NCBI GenBank assembly: GCA_020310875.1
Contig: CM035416.1
Location: 2,170,406-2,234,405, forward strand
Length of the DNA stretch: 64,000 bases
Source: Ceratopteris richardii
Taxonomy: Eukaryota > Streptophyta > Polypodiopsida > Polypodiales > Pteridaceae
Direction of reading: 5' to 3'
Each line of letters starts with the position of its first letter. The stretch's first letter is position 1. Shown in pieces: positions 46,587 to 59,290 of the stretch. The position numbers and the translations under genes are program-made. Under the pieces are notes generated by a model. The model had not been told where the DNA came from and made no database searches. It saw only the letters and a program-made list of their open reading frames with translations.

Positions 46587-48048
46587 TGTTGGAAACAATG
46601 TGCAACTGGTCCATTTTGTCCAAGACCTTACAGCATATATAGCTTTTGTTCTTAGTCTTTCTACAAACAAAACAAGCAGACGGGCGCAAACCACGGTTTA
46701 CAGCATCTATAGAAGCTCTGTTCATCCGTTGTACAAGAAATAACGACAGGCAGTGTGGTTAATCCACCAAACTTTCATCCTAGCCATCCGGGTTCAATAC
46801 CCGCGACCAACAGCGGCGTGCGTGAAGGAATTGTTTTTTTGTTGAATGTGCTTTTGGGTAAAGCAACGAACAGATGAACAACGCGAACGCGTTTGATTTA
46901 TTCTAATGATTACAATCTTGAGTTATGCTTTTGGTATAGCTTTTCATGGACAAAGAATACTATAAAAACACAAGCTTGGGCTCACTTGTATTCATCCTTC
47001 ACCAAACTTTCAACACAAGCCTTGAGCTTGGACCTCAATAGAGGTGGTGTTTTGTCTAGCACATGGGGCAGCCATGGTGCTAACTTGAAGCATGTTGAGG
47101 AGCAGCTATGGAGTTCTTCTTGGTGATTCTTCTTGGAGAAGATGAAGGATGTGCTCACACTCTAGATCATGGAGAGGAGGTTATCTCTTGTTCATGGAAA
47201 GAAGACTTGGTCATTAGTAGTTTGATGGTGAGGATCGGCCATCTACATGTTGTAGTTGAAGATTGTCTTCTACATGAATATTTCGAGCTACTTCAAAGAC
47301 ATTGGATGGTGTTTAACATAAGATTTACATCTTATGTTAAGTATTCAGGTACATATTCTCTTTATGCACACAGGTACTACTTGAATTTTATGGAGGCAGT
47401 AGCATCCATATCAGGAGGAGTCCTAATCTGCATAGGTACAAGGGAATCAGTACGTATATGCTTTATGCATATTTGGATGAGGTTTTTCAGAAGGTGTGTT
47501 CACATGAGTTTGAGGATTTCGGGCAGCAAACTTATTAGCATTCTTTGCTATTTTTTAAGTATGTGATCTTTTCACACACGTATCTGACTTAGGGTCTTCC
47601 ATAACCTAAGGTTAGATGAGGGTTTGTTGATTATCAGTTTCACATTGATCCTTCCTCTTTCAATCACTCATATTCACTCTTCTATAACCTATTAGGTTAC
47701 ACATCTAATGTATATTCAGATTTCTACCCATACATTTGAATATGTTTGTTACATTTGTACATTCACTCTTCCATCTATTTCTCATCACATAGAGTGGTTG
47801 AGAGTTTTGCTCCCACATTGTACATTGAACATTGGTCTATATGATACTATGAGTAAGTGATGGCTTACGTAACACCTTACACATGTCGTCTATTCTTTCT
47901 CTATCTTTTTCTCATCATTTGTATGATTAAGTTGTGGTATGTTCATGTTTTGTCAATATTGAAGATTGCTAGATTCTATGTTGGATATGCTGGACCTATG
48001 GAACCATGGACCTGTGATATGAGCCAAGGGCCTACCTCATTTCCAACA
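46587..48048 (+). repeat. LTR (TGTTGGAAAC...TTTCCAACA)
   Basis: The ends form the short inverted repeat TGTTGGAAA / TTTCCAACA, and the primer-binding site follows directly. The left border cuts the copia tandem unit. Open frames at 47108-47566 and nearby are not supported as genes. Confidence 0.75.
46749..46809 (+). other. tRNA-like sequence inside the LTR
   Basis: GGCAGTGTGGTTAATCC followed by ACTTTCATCC and GGGTTCAATACCC looks like the D arm, anticodon arm (TTC) and T arm of a tRNA-Glu-like molecule, including A- and B-box-like promoter elements. No acceptor stem pairs, so it is not a functional tRNA. It may be a small SINE or a tRNA fragment captured by the LTR. Confidence 0.35.
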
Positions 48049-50877
48049 TTTGGTATCAGAGCTCTTAGGTTTTGGTTTCAGAACTTTAGGTCTTTGGCAT
48101 CAATGCATTAAGGCTCATTCATATTCTCAGGTTTCCAGACTTCTAGATTTACAACATATGATTTAAGAGAAACTTCTAACAATTGTCATTTGACATACAC
48201 ACTTAATCTAGATGAGTAGAGATTTGAGAATTATACAATTCAGTCACATGTGTATTCATCAGTGTGGAGTATGAAGTTGATGATCTATTAGCAGCTGAAT
48301 ATTTTTAGAAGAGTATGCAAATACTTTACAAAAGTATTGTTTGAAGACCAAGACTTGATGAAGAGAAGACTACTTCAAATTCAAGGAAGAACAATGGTTT
48401 AGAGAAGATGAAGGAATCAGATCAACATCAAATCACAGGTATCAATTTCTACTATTAGATTATCATTTGCAGGTCATGTCTTAGAAGAGTAGTTATGAGC
48501 AGATTTGAAGGTTTCAAAGAGTGCTTTTATACGCTTTCATCATTTGAAAGTTAAAGGCTACATCAAAACAGGTATCTAGAGGTTTGTTTTTCTAGATCTC
48601 TCTTTCATGGCAAGAAAGCTTATCTAAGAAGACAAATTTGGGGATGGGATGAGTTTTGTTTTCAGCCAATTTTTTGTTGTAAGTTGGTTGGATATCAAGG
48701 TACAAATGGTATCTAGAGAAGGTAACTCTAGAATGGAAATTGATCATTCAGACAAAAGATTGGTGAATTTAGTCGTTTCAGACATTTGAAGCAGAGTATT
48801 TTGATACAAAGATATGAGGAGATGATAAAACATGATTCTATATTCAAGTCCATTTGTATACCATGTTTGTTTTGTCTCTTACTCTTAGCACTAGAGGAAG
48901 AGAAAATTTCATTCGAAGAAGTCAAGAGTGTTTGCTACTTCAAGATGAAGAGAACAAAAGGTATGGAAGAGAATTTTGAAGATGTTGACATCATCAGGTG
49001 GAAGAAAAATGCAGAAGAAGAAAGTCCATCATTTCCAAAAAAAAAGTAAGGCTTCCTTTTCTCATATATTTTCCATATACTTTTCCTATTTTATCCTCTA
49101 CACCCAAAGACAAGTCTACGAGTACATCTTGTGTGAAGAAGAAACAATTTCTTGTTTTGCATTACACTTGGTCATGATTTAGTAGTTTTGACAAAGAATT
49201 GCATTGAGAGAAAGAAAAGCAGTAGATTTAAAAAAAACAACTTATGTTTTGACTCAAATGTATGAGTTATATATAAGTTGAAGATTTTTAGCAGGCAGCT
49301 TATATAATCCCTCAAAGAATTCTTGGAGTGTCAATACAGAGCTACTTGGTATATGACAAGTTGCAGAGAAGTATATTTCTTCTTTATCTAACTCTTGAGG
49401 TAAAAGAGTTTTTTGTAGCAGATGTTGAAGACTTGGGTTGAGGTTTTATGTTTGGAAAAGGTTACCCCATATTCAATAATATCAAATAACTTTAGAAAAT
49501 TCAGAATGTTGATGTACATGTCAATGGAGAATCTACTTTCTATGATTGTCTAGCCTTTTGGATACATGTTTGTATTCAAAAAGGTGTTCCATCAGATCCT
49601 ATCACTTGATTGAGAAGTGGCGTTAGCCAAAAGAAAGTCAAGCAAGTACTATCACATTTCACCCGAGTAGAATATGAAAAGATGAAGTATCAACTTGCAG
49701 CTTTTGGAGTTCTCAAGATGAGAAGTTTTTCCACTTATGTTTCAAGTAAGAGTTGCAAATTCTTGGGAAAGATTTGTTTGAAGAAAAGTTTTACAACTTT
49801 TTGAGAAGCATGGACACTGGGAGACATTCAGGTAGCAAATCAAACATTCAGTCATGAAGGTTTGATGAGAGGAGATTCTACACAGGAGAGATCATTGATC
49901 TTGAATAGATCTTGTATGATCTTGAGTATTTATGATTTAGTTGTCTATCCTTTGTTTGGTAAGGTTCTTAGCATTGGAAGAAGTAAGTCAAAGATTCAGA
50001 TTCTATCAAATTTGTGTTGCAGAGAAAAAGAAGATACTTGTTATGTTACAGAAGGTTATGAATCCTATAAAGCTTTTAGCAAGGTTTTGTTATGTTAGGT
50101 TCAGCTAACCTTATTCTACAATTTGGAAAGCTGAGGAATGACAGGGAAAGCTATTGGCATGTGTACAGTGCTAATAAAAAGGGTTCAAAAATTTTGTTTC
50201 AGATATAGGTATTGATCACTGAACATCAAATTTATGAAGGAAGACATTCCAGATTTCATAAAGTCTCATATATTTGAAGAATACTAGATACTAGTGTTAA
50301 ATCATCTAGGGGGGTGATGAAACATGAAGACTTATTTTCAGCCATATGTAAAAGAATGCAGAGTCATACCTACAAGTATTCCTATTTCAGGTATTCCTAT
50401 ATTTCCTTTGTCAGGTTCTCTTTATGTTCCAGCTTTGTAAGAAGAAGGAAGAAGAAGAATGTTTGGAGAAAGTTCCTGTTAGGATGTTCCCGTTCAGGAG
50501 AAGGTTCCAGAGTTCTATTGAAGAGAAGCTTGATATTTCAGAAAGGTATGTTTTAAAAGTGCACGCATATATGTTTATATCAGGTTCTGAAGGAAAGAGG
50601 TATGAAGGATTTAAAGGATGAAGACATGATGATGTCATAGATTTTCTAATGAGACTCATATTTCAGTTGATTTCGATTTAGTTGAGTTCATTTGACTTGA
50701 GTACAGTCAGAGATGAACCAGCAGTGTTCATAAAACACTAAGTTGTGAGTTGACAGTCACAGGTTCCAGGATTTAGTTCTTGATTTTGTTTAGTGTATTT
50801 ACATGACGCAGCAGAAGTATGTTGAGAAACCTTTTTGTAAGGTAAATGCAAATATATGGGTCCCAGTGTATGTTTTC

Positions 50878-51660
50878 AAGTATTTGAAAAAATACATATG
50901 TATACATACATGTACACATACATATGTATACATACATGTACACATACATATGTATACATACATGTACACATACATGTAAGCATACCTATGTATACATACA
51001 TGCAAGCATACCTATGTATAAATACATGTAAGCATACCTATGTATACATACATGTAAGCATACCTATGTATACATACATGTAAGCATACCTATGTATACA
51101 TACATGTAAGCATACCTATGTATACATACATGTAAGCATACCTATGTATACATACATGTAAGCATACCTATGTATACATACATGTAAACATACCTATGTA
51201 TGCATAGGTGCAAACATACCTATGTATGCATAGGTGCAAACATACCTATGTATACATACATGCAAACATACCTATGTATACATACATGTAAACATACCTA
51301 TGTATACATACATGTAAACATACCTATGTATACATACATGTTTAAACATACATATGTATACATACATGTTTAAACATACATATGCATACATGTTTAAACA
51401 TGCATATGCATACATACATGTTTAAACATGCATATGCATACATACATGTAAACATGCATATGTATACATACATGTAAACATGCATATGTATACATACATG
51501 TAAACATGCATATGTATACATACATGTAAGCATACCTATGTATACATACATGTAAGCATACCTATGTATACATACATGTAAGCATACATATGTATACATG
51601 TAAGCATACATATGTATACATGTAAGCATACATATGTATACATGTAAGCATACATAAGTA
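50878..51660. repeat. 26-bp minisatellite (TGTAAGCATACCTATGTATA...)
   Basis: Units of 26 bp built from CATACCTATGTATACATACA plus TGTAAG repeat from 50960 to about 51340. Shorter and TGTTTAAACATG-bearing variants follow to 51660. Confidence 0.92.
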
Positions 51661-51675
51661 TGAAAAATGTAAACA

Positions 51676-51890
51676 TGTTTAAACATATGTGTACATGTAA
51701 ACATGCATATGTGTACATGTAAACATGCATATGTGTACATGTAAACATGCATATGTGTACATGTAAACATGCATATGTGTACATGTAAACATGCATATGT
51801 GTACATGTAAACATGCATATGTGTACATGTAAACATGCATATGTGTACATGTAAACATGCATATGTGTACATGTAAGCATACATATGTAT
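51676..51890. repeat. 22-bp minisatellite (GTACATGTAAACATGCATAT)
   Basis: About nine near-identical 22-bp units repeat head to tail. Confidence 0.92.
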
Positions 51891-51959
51891 ACATGTAAGC
51901 ATACATATGTATACATGTAAGCAAACATATGTCTACATGTAAGCATACATATGTATACA

Positions 51960-52565
51960 TGTAAGCATACATCCACACACGTGCACGTACACATCCACAT
52001 GTGCAGGTACACATCCACACATATACATCCACACACATGCACGTACACATCCACATGTGCAGGTACACATCCACACACGTGCATGTACACATCCACATGT
52101 GCAGGTACACATCCTTACACGTATACATCCACACACGTGCACGTACAAATCCACATGTGCAGGTACACATCCACATGTGCAGGTACACATCCACATGTGC
52201 AAGTACACATCCACATGTGCAAGTACACATCCACACATGTGTACACATCCACACACGTGTGTGTACACATCCACACACGTGTGTGTACACATCCACACAC
52301 GTGTGTGTACACATCCACACACGTGTGTGTACACATCCACACACGTGTGTGTACACATCCACACACGTGTGTACACATCCACACATGTGGGTGTACACAT
52401 CCACACATGTGCATGTACACATCCACACATGTGCGTGTACACATCCACACATGTGCAAATACACATCCACACATGTGCAAATACACATCCACACATGTGC
52501 AAATACACATCCACACACGTGCATGTACACATCCACATATGTGCATGTACACATCCACATACTTA
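51960..52565. repeat. 20-22 bp minisatellite with CACACGTG core
   Basis: Units ACACATCCACACACGTGTGT and ACACATCCACATGTGCAGGT alternate in blocks. The sequence is almost entirely alternating purine-pyrimidine, and many units hold CACGTG or CATGTG. Confidence 0.92.
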
Positions 52566-52734
52566 CATATGCATACATATATATGCATATACATACATAT
52601 ACATACAGAAACACATGAATATAAACATACATGTACACATATAAATATTTACATATACAGACACATACATAACATACATATAACATATATACATACATAT
52701 ACATAACATACATAAGCATACATGTTAACATACA

Positions 52735-52990
52735 TATGTAAACATGCATGTAAACATATGTAAACATGCATGTAAACATATGTAAACATGCATGTAAACA
52801 TATGTAAACATGCATGTAAACATGCATGTAAACATATGTATACATGCATGTAAACATATGTATACATGCATGTAAACATATGTATACATGCATGTAAACA
52901 TATGTATACATGCATGGAAACATATGTATACATGCATGGAAACATATGTATACATGCATGGAAACATATGTATACATACATGTAAACATA
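52735..52990. repeat. 22-bp minisatellite (AAACATATGTATACATGCAT)
   Basis: About eleven units of 22 bp alternate AAACATATGTAAACATGCATGT and AAACATATGTATACATGCATGT forms, the last few with GGAAAC. Confidence 0.9.
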
Positions 52991-53029
52991 CATATGTATA
53001 CATACATGTAAACATACATATGTATACTT

Positions 53030-54900
53030 ATAAGCATACATATGTATATATGTAAGCATACATATGTATACATGTAAGGATACATATATACACATGAAAG
53101 CATACATAAGTATGAAAAATGTAAACATACATATGTATACATGTACATGTGTGTGTTCGTACGCCCATGTATGTATACATAGGTATGTAAACAGATATAT
53201 ATACACGTGTACATAAATATAAACATACATGTACACATAAATATTTATGTGTATACATGGAAACATACATGTGTACATAAATATAAACATACATGTACAC
53301 ATAAATATTTATGTGTATACATGGAAACATACATATGTATACATAGAAACATACATATGTATACATGTACACATCCACATACTTACATATACATACATGT
53401 ATATATACGTATACATAACCTACATATACATACACAACACATAAATATAAACATACATGTACACATATAAATATTTACATATACATAACATACATATAAC
53501 ATAAAATATGCATACATATATGTAACATACATAACATACATATGTATAAATGGAAACATACATATGTATACATGTACACATCCACATACTTACATATACA
53601 TACACATGTATGTTTCCATGTATACACATAAATATTTATGTGTACATGTATGTTTATATTTATGTACACATGTATGTTTCCATGTATACACATAAATATA
53701 AATGGAAACATACATATGTATAAATGGAAACATACATGTGTACATAAATATAAACATACATGTACACAAATATTTATGTGTATACATGGAAACATACATA
53801 TGTATACATAGAAACATACATATGTATACATGTACACATCCACATACTTACATATACATACATGTATATATACGTATACATATACCTACATATACATACA
53901 CAACACATAAATATAAACATACATGTACACATATAAATATTTACATATACATAACATACATATAACATAAAATATGCATACATATATGTAACATACATAG
54001 CATACATATGTATAAATGGAAACATACATATGTATACATGTACACATCCACATACTTACATATACATACATATATATACGTACACATAACATACATATAC
54101 ATACAAAAACACATAAATATAAACATACATGTACACATATAAATATTTGCATATACATAACATACATATAACATATATACATACATATACATAACATACA
54201 TATGTATACATGGAAACATACATATGTATACATGTACACATCCACATACTTACATATACATAACCTACATATACATACACAAACACATAAATATAAACAT
54301 ACATGTACACATATAAATATTTACATATACATAACATACATATAACATATAATATGCATACATATATATAACATACATATAACATACATATGTATAAATG
54401 GAAACATACATATGTATACATGTACACATCCACATACTTACATTACGTACACAAAACATACATATACATACAAAAACACATAAATATAAACATACATGTA
54501 CACATATAAATATTTGCATATACATAACATACATATATAACATATATACATACATATACATAACATACATATAACATACATATGTATACATGGAAACATA
54601 CATATGTATACATGTACACATCCACATACTTACATATACATACATATATATACGTATACATAACATACATATACATACACAAAAACATAAATATAAGCAT
54701 ACATGTACACATCCACATACTTACATATACATACATATATATACGTATACATAACATACATATACATACACAAACACATAAATATAAACATACATATAAC
54801 ATATATATACATACATATACATAACATACATATAACATATATACATGCATATACATAACATACATATAACATATATACATACATATACATAACATACATA
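53030..54900. repeat. Higher-order TACATA array, units about 190-250 bp
   Basis: A composite unit is repeated at least six times. It contains ACATCCACATACTTACATAT, then ATAAATATAAACATACATGT, then ATAAATATTTACATATAC. Copies of ACATCCACATACTTACATAT lie near 53366, 53578, 53838, 54045, 54237, 54426, 54617 and 54707. Long open frames on both strands are by-products of the repeat. Confidence 0.85.
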
Positions 54901-54910
54901 CACATAACAT

Positions 54911-54914
<4 letters not shown>

Positions 54915-55004
<90 letters not shown>
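54915..55004. repeat. TA microsatellite
   Basis: About 90 bp of uninterrupted TA repeats close the satellite block. Confidence 0.95.
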
Positions 55005-55006
<2 letters not shown>

Positions 55007-55009
55007 GTG

Positions 55010-55870
55010 TACAAGCACACAAAACGTGCTTATGTGTAAAATTCCTACAGAACATATACATAAATGCAAATGCACATAGCCACGTACATGTTTATAGGTA
55101 CACGCAGATGTAAGCATATGTACGTCCATCATACAACATATGCATAGATATGTGGGACTGATGTACGTACATGAATGTAGAGTGCCATTTTATAATTTCA
55201 TTGTTCGCTGCAAGAAGCGTCTTAGTTTACTGATAATTAATAAAGAGGTTTTCGTGCGCTGGAAAATGCCATTGGAGGACCGAGTATCTTGATGAAACAG
55301 AGATCAACCAGTAGTCCATTGCATAATTGGCATTGCATAATGGGACTAGGGACAACAAAGACCTGAACAAACTGCATTTTTAAGATAGAGTTCAAGATTC
55401 AACGATGGATTATTAAATAAATGATCACTGCAACGCTTAAGAGAGATCTACAAGTAATCCATAGCATAATTCGAGTAGGCACAATTAAGACTTGAGCAGC
55501 ACTGTAATTTCAAGATGAGTTTGAGCTACGATATTCAATTATTAAGTAATTGACTACTGCTTATTGGATGCGCAGAAGCCACCGTTTGGAACTGTATCAG
55601 CTTAAGAGAGCAAGCTGGTTGCAGGACGAATCAATGCGGAGAAGAAGCTTTTCTCGGCAACCAGTATGCCTGCAAAGCAGCTGTCTGCCTCAGCACTCAC
55701 ATGTATTATTCTGTGCATGCGATTACTCTCAGGCGGCAAAATTGTCACGAGCCATAAGTGGCATGGCGATGGAGATGCAACCGAGTTGTTGCATATACAG
55801 CATCCAACTGCAACAATTACACATGCAGGAAACAGAAGACTGCCTCTTCCGATTCGGCTATGGTTACTGC
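55010..55870. other. Low-repeat region downstream of the TPD1-like gene
   Basis: Base composition turns to ordinary here. No gene is supported: the plus-strand frame at 55550-56032 is antisense to the TPD1-like exon. It would include the 3' untranslated region and terminator of the minus-strand gene. Confidence 0.6.
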
Positions 55871-55871
55871 A

Positions 55872-56925
55872 TCAGGGTAGTGGAGAGGAACGTGGGCCAC
55901 TACATGAGAAAGAAGCAGATAGGAGGGAGAAAGGATACGGAAAGGAGTTGGCGTAGTGGAAGGAAAGGGTCTCACCCGGCGCGAGAGGCAAGCCCTGCTT
56001 CACAAGACAATCGCCAAAGCCCAGGCGCTTGAAGAGCGCAGGATTCACAAGCGTCGCTGAAGCAAACCAGCCGCATGAAATGTGAATGTCTGCCACTTCA
56101 CAACCATCTAAGCACAAATTCAGTATCTGCACAGCGAATGAGGGGATTCCATCGGGCATTGGCCCCATCTCGCCTTGAACGATAGCTATGTCCTCCACGC
56201 TGCAGGAAGACGGAGATATGCGATCATCGACATCCATACCCATGTGCTCTTGTTCCTCCCGAACTGGACCTCCGCTCACTGCTTTCTTCTCGCGGCCGAC
56301 TTCCTGTTCCACATTATCACTTCCACTGATGCCCCCACGTTTCGTATGCCCCTGTTGATTCCTCGCGACGTTCATGAAGTCGTAGCCTGCATGAAACATG
56401 CGATCAACTTTTTATCATTGACCAGCCCTGCCGAAAACCGCACTTCACATTCGCTTTGCAATTCTGTGAGAGAGATATGGAATGTAATATTTAGAAAAGG
56501 TACCTGACATTAGTAACTTCCGTGCGGATGCCGATGGCCTCAACCCACGTACATCTGGCGATGAGGTTACACAATACTCTGCAAGAACGGGAACCTTCCA
56601 TGAACTGAAGACAAATCTACAGCTGAGGGACTTGACAAACCTTCTGATGCATTGATGCGCTGGGTGGAGTGACGTCGCAGCTGCTGGAACAATTGAAACA
56701 TATTAGATTAAACTCGAGTGAGAATAGGAAGAATATACATAATATAAGATTTTAGGGAGCAAAGTGTGAATTCATACACGAAACGGTGGGTGTGGTAAGG
56801 ACACAGACGACGAACAGCGCGACGAAAGCAATGGAGAGAAAGTATAGGCAGAATCTGCATTGCACTCGGAAGCATCTGGCGGCCTCAATCGACTCGCACC
56901 GCAATTGCCTTCTATGGGAGGTCAT
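55872..56925 (-). CDS. TPD1-like secreted cysteine-rich protein (TAPETUM DETERMINANT 1 family), two exons
   Basis: Exon 1 is 56925-56778 and exon 2 is 56386-55872. The 391-bp intron has GT..AG ends and a split Cys codon, giving 220 residues. Residues 25-44 (FCLYFLSIAFVALFVVCVLT) form a signal peptide or anchor. A variable spacer covers residues 50-110. The conserved TPD1 domain is at 111-211: CSVEDIAIVQG, MPDGIPSFAVQILNLC, IHISCGWFASATLVNP, FGDCLVKQGLPL, GETLSFHYANSFPYP. Six cysteines fall in it, at 111, 141, 145, 154, 176 and 211. In Arabidopsis TPD1 is the ligand of the receptor kinase EMS1 that specifies tapetum; homologues occur widely in land plants. This is the only clear host gene in the window and has no visible damage. 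The start at 56925 is the first ATG in frame. An exon further upstream cannot be excluded. Confidence 0.88.
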
Positions 56926-58200
56926 TGTCTGAAAGCAATGCAATATCTTGATCAAAGCCTTACAGTGATCCAAACAGGCGGCCTTCTCAGAAGGGAGCAC
57001 AGGCGTGATTTCCCTCCACGATTGCGCTAACTGCTTGTTCGTCAGTCTTCAACTCTTTGTCTGTAGAACGGCGACGACATGCGGTCGATCAGTCATCGAG
57101 GTGGCGAACGATCACGAGCGATGTCCCAAGAACTTCGCGGAATTTCGAGCCGAGTAGGTCCAATGCGCAGCACAAGCAATCTCTATTCTGGAAGTATTAA
57201 AAGTATATGTACCTCTTTCAGCGACGCAGAGCGCCTCCGGATGAAGGAGGAAATTCGGGCAGAGTAGCGATGGATAAATGTCCTTCAGTGCAAAGGAAGA
57301 AAGGGACTCCGAGGGAGAGAGTTAGACAACGCGCGCAGAGGCGGGTCCGGGTGTTTTGAAGAGAAGCGCAGGTTACAAGGCAGGTGAAATGAAGGACATT
57401 TAAAGGGGATAATGAAAAAGGAGGGGGAAGCCGGACAGCCCTACGCGGTAGAGAATTTGGAGCAGTCGCTACATTTAGCGCCGCCGTGGCCCGAAGCTCA
57501 TAAAACACACATGGCCGGGCTGGACTCTGGAGATCCTCGACTCCTCACGTCTCTCGCCTGCGTTCCCCAAGGAAGGACCGCCGCTTCAGCGTCCGAGGGA
57601 GGGCTGAGGAGTCACTCGGGTGGCGAGTCGCGACTGTGGGCAGCGGGGATAGAATTGAAGATCCACCCGTGGGGGTGGTGCGGGAGAGCATTCGTATACG
57701 GTAACGGCCGATCTCAGTGTAATGGCGGCTTCGGGGGCCCTGTCGCTCAATCTTTGTGCCTTCAATCTGGCGGCTCGCCGATCAATTCAGCGCTTAATAG
57801 CCTTGTTAGAGAGTGGATGAGACTGCCTTTTTTAATTTCTCGTTTACAGATAATGATCCCACGTCAGCCCGAAACGGTCCCTCGGCTGGCGTGTGAAGCG
57901 ACCCTTGATGCTCCTCCCCCTCTTAAAAGCGCTTTGTGATTACTCAACGATATGAATATATTTTGTGAATCGTAATTGAAGGCCGTGTTTTTTACCATCC
58001 ACCGGTTTTTCCAGATCCTCTTATTTATTCCTCGTATCAACGCAGATGGGGCAAAGCCTCTTGATGTCGCATTCAAGCTCACGTATTTTCTTTCTCCAAA
58101 TGGAAATTCAAGGTCTTCTTATAGAGTGGAGGGTGCTTCGAGGGCGTCTATTGTAGCTAGTGGTAATATATTGAGTCTTTTAAAGGTTAGGGCTCAATAT
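56926..58200. other. GC-richer upstream region of the TPD1-like gene
   Basis: This stretch is richer in CpG than the rest of the window and lies upstream of the minus-strand gene, so it probably includes its promoter and 5' untranslated region. Frames such as 57412-57939 (+) and 57218-57508 (-) show no recognisable protein and are not annotated. From 57940 to 58200 I see nothing. Confidence 0.5.
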
Positions 58201-58439
58201 CTTTCTTTTTAAAAGAGGAAGTTTAGCATACCTCTACAAGTGAACGGGAATAGCACCCATAGGACCTTTTGTATACCACAAAGCAGAGGTAAAGATTGTA
58301 CGAAGGTGATATAACAATGACGACTAACACATGGCAAGGAAACTAAGTTTGGACTAGACTAAGGCCCATTACATGTAAGTCACTGCTAGCAAGGGTGAAA
58401 CCCTCACCCCCACCTCAAAAGGCAAGAGCTCAAATGACG

Positions 58440-59290
58440 TGAACTAATGCACAGTGACTTAAGGGTTCAATATTTGCAGATGGGCTCCAATGAATCTTTA
58501 AATGTGGACATACTAAAAAGTAAGCACCACCAAAACACCTCAATGCTGTTTATATCGTTATGCACAAAGGCATTCATGTCATCAGCAAAAAGTCTCACAA
58601 TCATTTGGCCATCGTTTAGAGGTAAGGAAAGACCCTTGAGATTGCCAGCGTCCAAGTGATGCTTTAATAGGCAGCAGAGTCCATTCGAGGCGATAGCGAA
58701 TAGTAATGGAGCCAGAGGGCAGCCTTGCCTAATTGATCTTTTTAAACGAATGGGCTCAGAGAGCTTACCGTTGATGTTTATTCTAGTTGAAGCATTTCCA
58801 AGAAGAGTGGAAACCATCTTCGTGAACTTTTGGCTGCATCAAATGTCTTTCAATGATTGAAGAATAAAGTCCCATTCCAATCTGTCATACGCTTGTCGAA
58901 GTCGATCTTAATGAATACCAGATCTTGAGCAGACTCCTCAACAAAAGCAAGGCCTTCCCAAATATCAAGAATTGCTTCAAGTATAGATCTACCTTTGATA
59001 AAACCTTTCTGGTCCTCGCAGAGCCATGACTTTAAATGACAAGAGATTCTGTTGGCGATAACTTTTGCAATTATCTTGTATCCTGTTTGGAGCATGGTAA
59101 TCGGATGCCAGTTTTCAATTTTCTTCTTATCTCCCCGTTTGTGGATTAACTTGATGACGCCATTATTCAGGCACTCAGGGAGGGCACCGAAAGAGAGAGC
59201 CTCATGCCACACGAGGCGTAGTGGGGTGGCCACTTGATGTTTGAAGGACTTGAAAAACTCATTGGTTGGGAATTTTGGATATTGTTGGGT
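58440..59290 (-). mobile_element. L1-type LINE: inverted segment with reverse transcriptase
   Basis: On minus the sequence encodes plant L1 reverse transcriptase motifs: FGALPECLNNGVIKLIHKRGD, NWHPITMLQTGYKIIAKVIANR, CEDQKGFIKGRSI, IKIDFDKR, RQGCPLAPLLFAIASNGL and the catalytic FADD box (FADDMNAFV). The protein frame is broken in the middle near 58830. It lies head-on against the plus-strand 3' part of the same LINE type, as in copies made with 5' inversion. Confidence 0.82.

Larger units (their letters stand above)
46587..50850 (+). mobile_element. LTR retrotransposon remnant with a 1.46 kb LTR, plus strand
   Basis: One LTR (46587-48048) and a tRNA-Met type primer-binding site (48049-48064, TTTGGTATCAGAGCTC) are clear. 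The following 2.8 kb shows no recognisable protease, integrase or RT motif in any frame, so the internal part is either very decayed or non-autonomous. No second LTR is present; the sequence passes into simple repeats near 50870. Placement in Ty1/copia rests only on the primer-binding site. Confidence 0.6.

Noticed and set aside
47108-47566. Plus-strand 152-codon frame
   Set aside because: It lies wholly inside an LTR and has no recognisable motif.
46587-50850. A second LTR for the 46587 element
   Set aside because: No copy of the 1.46 kb LTR or of its CATAA flank is found before the satellite block or elsewhere in the window.
50799-55132. Cysteine- and histidine-rich long frames such as MCTCMFIF... 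and MWMCTCTCVDVY...
   Set aside because: They come from 22-26 bp minisatellites whose lengths happen to avoid stop codons; frames exist on both strands at once.
55550-56032. Plus-strand frame of 160 codons
   Set aside because: It overlaps antisense to the well-supported TPD1-like second exon and shows no homology.
57412-57939. Plus-strand frame of 175 codons upstream of the TPD1-like gene
   Set aside because: No recognisable domain; low-complexity composition in a GC-rich promoter-like region is enough to explain it.
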